Source of the DNA: JANYLB01 sp963837715
Lineage (GTDB): Bacteria; Actinomycetota; Acidimicrobiia; IMCC26256; JANYLB01
DNA length: 64,000 nucleotides
Direction: 5' to 3'
Assembly (NCBI GenBank): GCA_963837715.1
Contig: CAWIOF010000002.1
Coordinates: forward strand, 1,860,001 to 1,924,000
Below the pieces are notes generated by a model that was not told the origin of the DNA, did no database searches, and saw only the letters and a list, made by a program, of their open reading frames with translations. Position 1 is the stretch's first letter. Each line of letters opens with the position of its first letter. This document shows, piece by piece, positions 28,001 to 38,155 of this stretch. Both the position numbers and the translations under genes were made by a program.

Positions 28001-30053
28001 GTAGCTCGGGAGCTCGTGCTCGGGTGCGGCCACGGAGCCGCCCGCCACGCCGTTGGCCGCGTCGAGCTGGTGGTTGTGGCACACGGTCGGCACGGAGCAG
28101 TGGCGGACCGTGAGCTGCCACGAGAGGTCGGCCACGGGAAGCGGGTTCCCGAGACCGTCGACCGCGGAGCCCGCGTAGTCGAGCGTGTCGCCCACGCGGA
28201 ACGTGGACCCGGTCGCGGGAGCGGTGATGGTCGGTACGGGTCCGCCGGCCGCGATCGGCACGCGTGATCGAGTTCTCGAGTCCGACACCGTTGGTCACGG
28301 TGAGCCTGGCGGTGAACGCACCCGCCGAGGCGTAGGTGTGGGACACGATGGCGCCGGTCGCGGTGGCTCCGTCGCCGAAGTTCCACGCGTAGGTGAGCGG
28401 CCCACCCTGGGGATCGGTCGACGTCGTGCCGTTGAACGACACCGCGAGCGGGACCGGGCCGCTCGCCGAAACGGGATTCGTGGTCGCGCGGGCCACCGGC
28501 GGGAACGCGCCGGGTGCGCCCGAGTAGCTGATCCGTCGGAGGCTCCCGGTGCGGCCGATGTCGATGTAGAGCAGGTCACCCGTGGCCGGATCGGTCTGGA
28601 GGTCGACGGGGGTGGCGGAACCGGTCTGGAACGTCTCGACGTTGCTCGCGCTCGGAACTCCGTCGGCACCCGGGAGCATCGCCCAGATGCACTCGCGCGA
28701 GTAGTCGGCGAAGAACAATGCGCCGTGGTACTTCGCCGGGTAGTTGGCGCCCTCGTAGAAGGCGAGGCCCGTGACCGACGAGTTCACCGCTCCGCCGAGC
28801 GGCGCGCCCGGCGGGCAGCGCCCGGCGTCGCGTGGCCACGACGTCGTTGGTGTGCGCGTAGGCGTAGACGAGGGGCGGTGGCGGTGCCCGCTGCGTAGAG
28901 CGAGTCGCACACGTTGAGCCCCGCGGCCTGGTACCCGCCGTTCGGGGGAACACCCTCGTAGCAGGGGAACCCGAAGTTGGGCTCGGTGGCCCGGTTGGCG
29001 ACGCGGTCGATCTCCTCCCAGGTGTTGAGGCCGACGTCGCCGATCCAGAGCTCGTCGGTCCCCGGCCGGAACGTCCACCGGTACGGGTTCTTCAGGCCGA
29101 ACGCGATCACCCGGGCCCGGTTGGCGTCGGCACTGCCGTACTCGGGGTTGCCGGGGACGCCGAGCCCGGTGTCGGGATCGATCCGGATCATCGTGCCGTC
29201 GAGCGACACGGGCTGACCCGCGGGTCGTCGCGGCGACTGTGAGCGCAGCGCCCCGCCCGCGGCCGTCGGAGGCGTCATCGTGCCGCCCACACCGCCGGGC
29301 GGGTCGCCGCACGGGTTCTTCTGCGGGTTCCCGAACTGCCCGTAGTCGACGGCGTTGAAGTTGGCGCCGTCGCCCCCGGCGACGTAGAGCTTGCCGTCGG
29401 TGCCGATCTTCACCGCGCCCACGGTGTGGCTCGGGAACTGCATGCACCAGTCCTCCACGAGGACCTTCTCGGCGGTCAGGGTCGAACCGGTGCCGTTCTC
29501 CGACACCGTGAAGCGCGAGACGCGCGCGCTCGTGACGCACCCATCGGTCGCGGCGCCCGGGGGGCTCGGGCACGGGTCGTACGTCGACGCCGCGGGGTCG
29601 TTCGAACCCCACTTCGGCGCCGGCGCGGGATCACCGAGCTGATGGTCGTAGCTGTAGGCGACGTAGACGTACGGGCGTCCGGTGAGGAGCTGCGGGTCGA
29701 CTGCGAGCCCGACGAGGCCGCGATCCCACTCGTTGTACGTCGCGACTCGGAGGTCGGCTGCCACCGTGGGCGTCGGGGTGCTCAGGCTGGGGAACACCTT
29801 GATGATCCCGCTCTTCTCACCGACGAAGACGCGCCCGTCGGGCGCGATCGCGAACGAGGTCGGAGCTTCGAGGCCGGAGAACAGCGTCGTCTCGGTGAAG
29901 CCGTCGGGGAGGTCGGACGCCGCGTCCGCGCGTGGCGCGATGTGAGCGAGCAGCACCGCCGCGAGGGCGACCACGAGGAGCACGACGATCGCGCGGCGCG
30001 TCGGGGTCGGGAGTGGGGTGTGCTCCTCCCAGGGTTGGCCGAGGACCCAGCAT
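25079..30053 (-). CDS. Giant exported PQQ-type sugar dehydrogenase / PKD / lectin protein, frame interrupted
   Basis: About 1650 residues. A signal peptide (RRAIVVLLVVALAAVLLA) leads to a glucose/sorbosone dehydrogenase-like beta-propeller (GLEAPTSFAIAPDGRVFVGEKSG, SLDGTMIRIDPDTG, FGLKNPYRW, LWIGDVG), then a PKD domain (GPLTYAWNFGDGATATG), an Ig-like/repeat stretch, and four tandem L-type-lectin-like units (DGLTFVLADPSAG, GYGGIPGVAV, FVGIATGDG, THHFVVTVA). Such propellers may oxidise sugars with PQQ; the lectin units probably bind glycans. The frame changes near 28270, 28840 and 28875, and ATG 30053 joins the signal peptide only with a fourth change near 30000-30045; each equals one extra base. 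Without that change the start is unclear. Confidence 0.75.
25190..27690 (-). repeat. Four tandem lectin-domain-coding repeats
   Basis: Units of about 620-630 bp; the three 3'-proximal units are most alike and all four share the SDPSANFVG/GDPSRNFVG-type block. They encode the L-type-lectin-like domains of the giant exported protein. Confidence 0.75.
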
Positions 30054-30191
30054 CCGTGCGTTCGACTCCGAAGTTCGAGTGGCCTGGCGTGCCGTCCCCC
30101 GATGCGGCAATCCGGAAGGTACCGGTTCGCTCCGTGCCCGTCATGACTGTGGAGCACGAGTTCACGCACTGGAAATCTCCCGGCGCGGCGG

Positions 30192-30197
30192 TACTCT
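30192..30197 (+). promoter_or_regulatory. -10 box of leaderless acyl-CoA dehydrogenase gene
   Basis: TACTCT, 7 nt before the ATG at 30205. Confidence 0.55.
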
Positions 30198-30204
30198 GCG
30201 CGGC

Positions 30205-31416
30205 ATGGATCACCAGTCTGGCGACACCCTCCTCGCGGCCGACATCGACGAACGGGTCGCCGACCTGTTGGCGGCGCACGACCCGAAGACCACCGACGCG
30301 TTCGCGTTCCGCGGCGCCCAGTACGACCGGGGCCTGGCCTGGGTCTGGTTCCCGGAAGGCTTCGGCGGGCTCGGTGCGCCGGCCGAGTTGCAGCGCGGCG
30401 TCGAAGCGACGCTCCGCGATGCCGGGGCGAACTACGCCTCGGTCGGCTGGAACGGCTTCGGACTGTTCCTCGCCGCACCCACGATCGTCACCCACGCCGA
30501 CGACGCGTTGAAGGCGCGGCTGCTGCGCCCGCTCTTCACCGGCGAGGAGGTCTGGTGCCAGCTCTTCAGTGAGCCGGGCGCGGGCAGCGACCTCGCCAGC
30601 CTCGCCACGCGGGCCGTCCGCGACGGCGACGAGTGGGTGGTCAATGGGCAGAAGGTGTGGAACACCCTGGCCCACGTGGCCGACCGCGGGATGCTCGTGA
30701 CCCGAACCGATCCCGATCTGCCGAAGCACCGGGGGATGACCTACTTCGCCCTCGACATGCACGCGCCGGGCGTCGAGGTGAGGCCCCTCCGCCAGATGAC
30801 CGGCGAGGCGGAGTTCAACGAGGTGTACCTCTCCGACGTGCGCATCCCCGACGCCGACCGCATCGGCGACGTGAACGACGGATGGCGGGTCTCGATGACC
30901 ACGCTGATGAACGAGCGCGTCACCATCGGCGGGGCGGTCGCGGGCCGGGGGTCGGGCCCGATCGGCGACGCGCTGAAGGTCTGGGAGGAGCACCCCGAGC
31001 GGCACGACCCCGTGCTGCGCGACCAGCTCGCCGAGCTGTGGATCGAGGCGGAGATCCTGCGCCTCACCAACGCCCGGGCGTCGGCGAACCGCAAACAGGG
31101 TGTCGCCGGCCCGGAGGGCGCGGTCTCGAAGCTCGCGTTCGCCGAGGTCAACAAGAAGATCTACGAGCTGTGCATCGCCATCCTCGGGCCGGAGGGGATC
31201 CTCTTCCCCGACGAGTACGAGATGACCCGGCCGGAGCAGGCGGCACTCACCGGTGGCGGCGATCCCCGCAAGATGTTCCTCCGGGCCCGGGCCAACTCGA
31301 TCGAGGGCGGCACCTCCGAGATCCTGCGCAACATCATGGGTGAGCGTGTCCTCGGACTCCCCGGCGAACCGCGGGTCGACAAGGACCGGCCGTGGGTCGA
31401 GGTCCCCCGCAGCTGA
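30205..31416 (+). CDS. Acyl-CoA dehydrogenase
   Basis: A 403-residue FadE-type enzyme. The beta-domain motif CQLFSEPGAGSDLASLATRA, NGQKVWNT and the C-terminal NSIEGGTSEILRNIMGERVLGLP are standard, and TLMNERV supplies a helix-G Glu. It dehydrogenates an unknown acyl-CoA and uses ETF as acceptor. ATG 30205 is set by the -10 box; longer in-frame extensions are not protein-like. First gene of a plus-strand series with citrate synthase and a second, related dehydrogenase at 32899. Confidence 0.92.
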   Translation: MDHQSGDTLLAADIDERVADLLAAHDPKTTDAFAFRGAQYDRGLAWVWFPEGFGGLGAPAELQRGVEATLRDAGANYASVGWNGFGLFLAAPTIVTHADDALKARLLRPLFTGEEVWCQLFSEPGAGSDLASLATRAVRDGDEWVVNGQKVWNTLAHVADRGMLVTRTDPDLPKHRGMTYFALDMHAPGVEVRPLRQMTGEAEFNEVYLSDVRIPDADRIGDVNDGWRVSMTTLMNERVTIGGAVAGRGSGPIGDALKVWEEHPERHDPVLRDQLAELWIEAEILRLTNARASANRKQGVAGPEGAVSKLAFAEVNKKIYELCIAILGPEGILFPDEYEMTRPEQAALTGGGDPRKMFLRARANSIEGGTSEILRNIMGERVLGLPGEPRVDKDRPWVEVPRS

Positions 31417-31483
31417 AGTTGTGCCCGAAGGTTGCGACAAGTTGACGCCCGGCTCCGGGACCGGCGTCCGCGCTCGCTAGATT

Positions 31484-31503
31484 CAGGGGTTACCAGACCC
31501 CTG
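31484..31503 (+). promoter_or_regulatory. Hairpin abutting the citrate synthase ribosome-binding site
   Basis: CAGGGGT-TACCAG-ACCCCTG, a perfect 7-bp stem whose 3' arm ends directly at the AGGAG (31504-31508) used by the gene at 31515. It could modulate translation or act as an operator. Confidence 0.4.
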
Positions 31504-31514
31504 AGGAGCGCCAC

Positions 31515-32810
<1,296 letters not shown>

Positions 32811-32819
32811 CCCCCAACC

Positions 32820-32881
32820 CCCCGTTCTGGTCATCTCCAGGGTTGCCGTGCAACCGGGAACCTGACCGGAACGAGGGTTGG
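32820..32881. repeat. 62-bp palindromic repeat, copy 3
   Basis: The first 20 bases are identical to copy 1 at 6111; the rest aligns without gaps. The inner stem GGTTG/CAACC (32841-32845, 32851-32855) is kept although its loop has changed, and the outer stem keeps pairing with one G-T wobble. It lies between citrate synthase and the next gene. Confidence 0.75.
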
Positions 32882-32898
32882 GTACGCTCCGCGCCGGC

Positions 32899-34072
32899 AT
32901 GGACCTCTCCCCCACCACCGCCGAGGAAGCGCTGCGCGGCGAGTGCCGGGCCTGGCTGCGCGAGCACCTGCCGTGGGAGTACGGCGTCGGCCTGCCGCCG
33001 CACTTCGACGACCTCGCCGAGGAGGTGGCGTTCGGTCGGGAGTGGCAGGCCCAGCTCGCGGGCGGACGGTGGGTCGGCGTCGCCTGGCCGGAGGAGTTCG
33101 GCGGGCGTGGCGGCGGGCCGGTCGAGCACTACGTGGTCACCGAGGAGCTGGCCCGAGCCCGGGCGCCCGAGCTCGTCGGACGGATCGGCGTGAACCTCGT
33201 CGGGTCCGACGCTGCTCGCCCACGGCACCCCGGACCAGAAGGCGCGCTGGCTCCCGCACATCCTCGACGCCGGCATCATCTTCTGCCAGCTCTTCAGCGA
33301 ACCGGGCGCGGGCAGCGACCTCGCGAGCCTCGCCACCCGGGCGACGCGTGCCGACGGCGGCTGGGTCCTGAACGGCCAGAAGGTGTGGACGAGCTACGCG
33401 CAGTTCGCCGACTGGGGTGTGTGCCTGGCCCGCACCGATCCCGACGTGAAGAAGCAGGCCGGCATCTCGTACTTCGTGGTCGACATGCGCGCACCCGGAG
33501 TCGAGGTGCGACCGCTGCGCCAGATCACCGACGAGTCGGAGTTCAACGAGGTCTTCCTCGCCGACGTGTTCGTCCCCGACGACCAGGTCATCGGTGAGAT
33601 CAACGCGGGCTGGAGCATCGCGAACTCGACCCTCACCCACGAACGGGGCGTGAACCCCCGCCAACTCGTGATCCACTCGCAGCTCGTCGACGAGCTGCTC
33701 CGTCTCGGTGCCGACGCCGGCGCGTTCGACGACCCCCGCCTCGCGCCTCGCCTCGCGGAGGCGTTCGTGGAGGTGCAGCTGTTCCGGCTCCACAACTGGC
33801 GCTCGATCTCGCGCACGGCGAAGGGCGAGGCGCCGGGTCCGGTCGGGAGCATCAACAAGCTGTGGTGGAGCGAGATGAGCAAGCGGCTCCACGACACCGC
33901 GATGGCCGTGCTCGGCCCGGCCGCGCCGCTCTGGTACGAAGCCGACGACAACCCCGGCGACGGACGCTGGCAACGCTCGTGGCTCTACTACCAGGCGAGC
34001 TCCATCTGGGCCGGCACGAACGAGATCCAACGCAACGTGGTGGGCGAGCGCGTGCTCGGCCTCCCCCGGTAG
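32899..34072 (+). CDS. Acyl-CoA dehydrogenase, frame interrupted
   Basis: A FadE-type enzyme of about 390 residues closely resembling the one at 30205: FSEPGAGSDLASLATRAT, NGQKVWTSYAQFADWG, STLTHERG (helix-G Glu) and SIWAGTNEIQRNVVGERVLGLPR. The N-terminal frame ends at VNLVG near 33202, where an extra G in a GGG run shifts it; TLLAHGTPDQKARWLP continues in the next frame. ATG 32899 is preceded by TACGCT 10 nt upstream. The repeat copy 3 lies in its 5' region. Confidence 0.87.
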
Positions 34073-34102
34073 CGTGCGCGCAGACCACTGACGGGAGCAG
34101 GC

Positions 34103-34504
34103 ATGGGCATCGAACGCAAGCTCGAGATCGACGGACTCGCACCCATCGTGGGCTCGGCGCTGTCGGCCGACGCACGGGGCAGTCGCACGATCTACCTGTC
34201 GGGCCAGGTCGGCACCCTCCCCGACGGCACCATGGCAGGCGACGACCTGAAGAGCCAGGCGGCCCAGGCGTTCCGCAACATCATCGTGGCCCTCGACGCC
34301 AACGACGCGACCACCACCGACATCGCCAAGATCATCTTCTACATCGTCGACTGGACACCGGAGAAGCTCGGACCGCTCTTCGAGGCCGCGATCGAGGTGT
34401 TCGGCGACGACATGGTCGTGACCGCGAGCACGCTCGTCGGTGTCTCGGCGCTCTTCGAGCCCGACTGGCTCATCGAGATCGACGCCACGGCCGTCATCGA
34501 CTGA
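34103..34504 (+). CDS. RidA-family protein
   Basis: 133 residues of the RidA/YjgF fold (YLSGQVGTLPDGT, QAAQAFRNIIVALDANDATTTDI, KIIFYIVDW). RidA enzymes deaminate reactive enamine/imine intermediates, though many relatives have other roles; the archetypal active-site Arg near the C-terminus is not obvious, so imine deaminase activity is doubtful. ATG preceded by GGGAGCAGG. Its stop overlaps the next ATG (TGATG), starting a tightly packed operon of CoA-ester genes. Confidence 0.82.
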   Translation: MGIERKLEIDGLAPIVGSALSADARGSRTIYLSGQVGTLPDGTMAGDDLKSQAAQAFRNIIVALDANDATTTDIAKIIFYIVDWTPEKLGPLFEAAIEVFGDDMVVTASTLVGVSALFEPDWLIEIDATAVID

Positions 34505-35322
34505 TGGACCTCACCGCCGTTCGCTACGACGGTCGACGGACCGGTCGCGACCATCACCCTCGACCGACCCGACGCTGCGAACGCGCAGAACACCCGGATG
34601 ATCGAAGACCTCGACGCGTGCTTCGACGCCGCCGGCGCCGACGACGCGGTGAGGGTCGTGGTCGCTCGCGGCTGCGGGGAAGCACTTCTCCGCCGGCCAC
34701 GACCTCAAGGAGATCCTCGCCGGTGAGGAGGAGTGGGCCGCGAAGCGATCGACGCCCGAGGGCAAGCTCGAACACGAGCAGGTCATGTACTGGGACAAGC
34801 TCCTGCGCATCCGCGACTTCCCGAAGATCACGATCGCGGCGGTCCAGGGCGTGTGCTCGGCGGCCGGCCTCATGCTCGCCTGCATGTGCGATCTCATCGT
34901 CGCCGCCGACGACGCGAAGTTCTCCAACCCCGTGCTGCGCATGAGCGGCGTCGGCGTGGAGCTGCTCGTCGAACCGTGGGAGCTCGGGCCCCGCAAGGCC
35001 AAGGAGTTCCTGCTCTGCGCGCGAGACGTTCACCGCGGAGGAGGCCGAGCGCTACGGACTCGTGAACCGGGTCGTCCCGCGCGCCGCGCTCGCGGCAACG
35101 GCCCGGGAGATGGCCGACACCGTCGCGCTCGTCCCGCCGCTCACGGCCAGCGCGGTGAAGGACACGATCAACCACACGCTCGACCTCCAGGGTCAGCGCG
35201 AGAGCTGGAAGTACCACTTCATGGTGCACCAGTTCGTGAGCAACACCCCGACGGCGCTCGACAAGGTCGAGGCCCGCAAGGCCGGCGGGATGGACGCGGT
35301 CCGCCGCGAGCAGTCGGGCTGA
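34504..35322 (+). CDS. Enoyl-CoA hydratase/isomerase (crotonase) family, frame interrupted
   Basis: About 270 residues once three frame changes (near 34530, 34660 and 35022, each one extra base) are allowed for. Parts in order: VDGPVATITLDRPDAANAQN, AAAGKHFSAGHDLKEI (first oxyanion-hole segment), AAVQGVCSAAGLMLACMCDLIVAADD and ETFTAEEAERYGLVNRVVP. The usual Glu of the GGGCELA segment is Met here, so it may not be an ordinary hydratase. It overlaps both neighbours by 1 bp (TGATG), so coupled translation within the operon is likely. Confidence 0.83.
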
Positions 35323-36518
35323 TGGCCGGACCGCTCTCGGGGTTGCGGGTCGTCGATCTCGGCACGCGCATCGCCGCACCCTTCTGCGCCGGACTGCTCG
35401 GCGAGATGGGAGCCGAGGTCATCAAGATCGAACAGCCGCGCGGTGGCGACTTCATGCGCGAGATCGGACCGTTCGCCGACACCCCCGACGGTCCGTACTC
35501 GCTGTTCTGGGCCGTCGAAGGACGGGGCCGCAAGAGCGTCACCCTCGACCTGCGCAAGGCCGAGGGCCAGGACCTCGCCCGCCGCCTGCTCGCGACCGCC
35601 GACGTGGTGGTCGAGAACTTCCGGCCCGGCACGCTCGAGAAGTGGCACCTCGCGCCGGGCGATCTCGACCCGCGCCTCGTGATCGTCCGCATCAGCACCT
35701 TCGGCCAGGACGGACCCAACTCGCCCCGCCCCGGTCTCGACCGGGTCGGGATCGGCTACGGCGGTCTCCTCCACCTCACCGGCTACCCCGACCGCCCACC
35801 GGTGCGGGTCGGGGTCACGATCTCCGACTACCTCACCGGCGTGTTCTCGGCCCAGGCCGCGACCGCGGCGCTCTACGCGCGCGACGCACGCGGGGGCACC
35901 GGCGCGGTGATCGACGCCGCCCTCTACGGCGCGGTCCTGCGCATCCTCGAGTGGACGCTGCCGGCCTACGAACGCCTCGGGACGATCCGCAGCCGCGAGG
36001 GGAACCGCCTCGCGAACTCCGCGCCGCTCGACAACTACCCGACCGCCGACGGCAAGTACGTGTGCATCGTCGCCGGCTCCGACGCGAACTTCGCACGACT
36101 CTGCGCGGCGATGGATCGGCCCGACCTCGTGCAGGACCCACGGTTCGAGCGCCTCGCCGACCGGGCGTCTCGCGCCGACGAGATCAACGGCATCGTCGCC
36201 GACTGGACGTCGGCCCGTCCGGCGACCGACGTCGAAGCAGCGTGCGTCGCGCACGATGTACCGGTCGCAACGGCCTATACCGCGGCCGACGTGTTCGCCG
36301 ATCCGCACATGACCGCGCGTGGCGACCTCGTACAGGTCGCCGACCCCGTCGCGGGAGACCTGAGCCAACAGGCGCCGTACCCGCGGTTCGTGGGCGAACC
36401 CGTGCCGGTGCCCACCGGCGCGCCCCGGCTGGGTGAACACACCGACGGCGTCCTCTCCGACCTGCTGGGCCTCGACGCGAGTGAGCTGACGCGTCTGCAC
36501 GAGGAGGCGGTGATCTGA
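35322..36518 (+). CDS. CaiB/BaiF family (class III) CoA-transferase
   Basis: 398 residues. The opening LSGLRVVDLGTRIAAPFCAGLLGEMGAEVIKIE and KSVTLDLRKAEG, VVVENFRPGTLEK are typical; the catalytic Asp is in VGVTISDYLTGV. The family moves CoA between carboxylic acids, or as racemase isomerises alpha-methylacyl-CoA (Amacr/Mcr), which would suit branched or steroid side-chain degradation. ATG overlaps the crotonase stop. Confidence 0.9.
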   Translation: MAGPLSGLRVVDLGTRIAAPFCAGLLGEMGAEVIKIEQPRGGDFMREIGPFADTPDGPYSLFWAVEGRGRKSVTLDLRKAEGQDLARRLLATADVVVENFRPGTLEKWHLAPGDLDPRLVIVRISTFGQDGPNSPRPGLDRVGIGYGGLLHLTGYPDRPPVRVGVTISDYLTGVFSAQAATAALYARDARGGTGAVIDAALYGAVLRILEWTLPAYERLGTIRSREGNRLANSAPLDNYPTADGKYVCIVAGSDANFARLCAAMDRPDLVQDPRFERLADRASRADEINGIVADWTSARPATDVEAACVAHDVPVATAYTAADVFADPHMTARGDLVQVADPVAGDLSQQAPYPRFVGEPVPVPTGAPRLGEHTDGVLSDLLGLDASELTRLHEEAVI

Positions 36519-36897
36519 ACCCCGTCCACGACGGCCTCTTCACCGTCGACCCCCCGGCACTCCTCGGGAGTCGGTGCGGGAGCTGCGGGCAGCCGTCGTT
36601 CCCGCGCGCGCCCGACTGTCCGCTGTGTGGGATGCCCGACCCGGAACCGGTCGAGCTCTCCCCCACCGGCACGCTGTGGGGCTGGACCACGGTGACCGCC
36701 ACGCCGCCCGGCTCCCTCGGCGAGGCGCCGTTCGGATTCGGTGTGGTCGAGCTCCCCGACGGCCTGCGGATCATCACGCGCCTCGCCGGCCCGGTCGGCG
36801 ACTACGAGTTCGGCCAGCCGATGCACCTCGGGTTCGTCGACCTCCCCGGCGACCGACGGCGGCGAACCCGTCACGACCTGGGAGTTCGTCGCCGTGA
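36515..36897 (+). CDS. DUF35 zinc-ribbon/OB-fold protein, frame interrupted
   Basis: About 125 residues. A rubredoxin-like zinc ribbon (CGSCGQPSFPRAPDCPLCG) precedes an OB-fold ending MHLGFVDLP...TWEFVAV. The frame shifts by one extra C near 36845. No ATG or GTG starts the first frame after the CaiB stop; a CTG at 36515 with GAGGAGG upstream is the best candidate. As written, the second frame runs straight into the thiolase-like protein; a TGA at 36895 overlapping a GTG suggests two separate proteins and one further base error. DUF35 proteins partner thiolase-like enzymes, sometimes as the acyl-CoA-binding half of a retro-aldolase. Confidence 0.72.
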
Positions 36898-38029
36898 CGG
36901 GCGGCGTCGCGATCACCGGGATCGGGATCCATCCGTTCGGGCGCTGGGGCGAGAAGACCGCCACCGAGATGGGCGTCGACGCGGTGCGGGCCGCGCTCGC
37001 CGACGCCGGCGTCGCGCCCGGCACGCGCAGCTTCCAGGCCGCGTTCTGCGGGACCGCCTACAGCGGCGTGGCCGCCGGCCACAAGGTGCTCGGTGCACTC
37101 GCGCTCACCGGCATCCCGATCGTCGACGTGGAGGCCGGGTGTGCGAGCGGTGGCGCCGCGCTCATGCTCGCGGCCGGCGCGATCCGCGCCGGGCAGTACG
37201 ACTCCGTCCTCGTGTTCGGCATCGAGAAGATGCCGAAGGGCATCATCCGCTCGTCGTTCTTCGAACCCTGGCGCGAAGAAGCCGGCCTCGCCGCCACCCC
37301 GGCCTACTTCGCGCTGCGCGCCCAACGCCTGATGCGCGAGTCGGGCGTCACCAAGGAGCACCTCGCCCGGATCGTGGTGAAGAACCGACGCAACGGTGTG
37401 CACAACCCCGACGCCATGTTCCGCAAGGAGGTCACCGTCGACGACGTGCTCGGTTCGCGCGTGGTCTGCGAGCCGCTCCACCTCTTCATGCTGTGCTCGC
37501 CGAACGAGGGGGCCGCCGCGGTCGCTGCTCCGGCGCGGCGAGGGCGGCGTGCAGCTGCGCGCCGCGGCGCTGCGGTCCCATCTCCCGGGCAGCGTGCTCG
37601 GTGAGGCCACCCCGATGAGCGGCGTCGACGACGACCGACATCCCACCGCCGTCGACGCTCGCGGCCCGGGCCGCCTACGAGGAGGCCGGCATCGGCCCGA
37701 CGGATCTCGACGTCGTCGAGTGTCAGGACACCGACGCGGCCCGGGAGCTCCTCGCCTACGAGGAGCTCGAGCTCTGCCCGCGGGGCGCAGCCGGAACCTG
37801 GGCCGAGTCGGGCCATACCGGACCAACCGGCCCATTGCCCGTGAACCCGAGCGGCGGCCTGCTGTCGAAGGGCGAGCCGCTCGGCGCCTCCGGGCTGGGG
37901 CAGGTCGTGGAGCTGGTGCGCCAGCTGCGGGGTGCTGCCGGCCCGCGCCAGGTCGAGGGGGCCCGGGTCGCGCTCGCCCACACGGTGGGCCGCGGCGCGA
38001 ACGCGTCGGTCACGCTCCTCAGCACCTGA
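36894..38029 (+). CDS. Thiolase-like protein (SCP2-thiolase/Ltp2 type), frame interrupted
   Basis: About 378 residues after two frame changes (near 37523 and 37615-37645). It has the VAITGIGIHPFGRWGEKTA opening, the nucleophile-loop EAGCASGGAALM, PLHLFMLCSPNEGAAAVLL and NPSGGLLSKGEPLGASGLGQ. The catalytic thiolase His of GHPLGATG is Glu here and the C-terminal CxG Cys is absent, so it is not a classical thiolase; together with the DUF35 gene it resembles Ltp2-type retro-aldolases of steroid side-chain degradation (inference). GTG 36894 overlaps the presumed stop of the previous gene. Confidence 0.78.
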
Positions 38030-38120
38030 ACACGATCGCTCCCGCTCCGGCCTTCGCCCGGGTCCGCACCGGATTCGCGCTCCACTCGGGAAGCCCGCGC
38101 GCCGAAACACTCCTCGAGAT

Positions 38121-38138
38121 CCCCCACACCCGTGGGGG
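38121..38138 (+). terminator. Small hairpin after thiolase-like gene
   Basis: CCCCCAC (38121-38127) pairs with GTGGGGG (38132-38138), between the thiolase-like stop and the kinase start. No T-tract; weak. Confidence 0.3.
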
Positions 38139-38155
38139 TCGCCCGAGGAGGGTGC

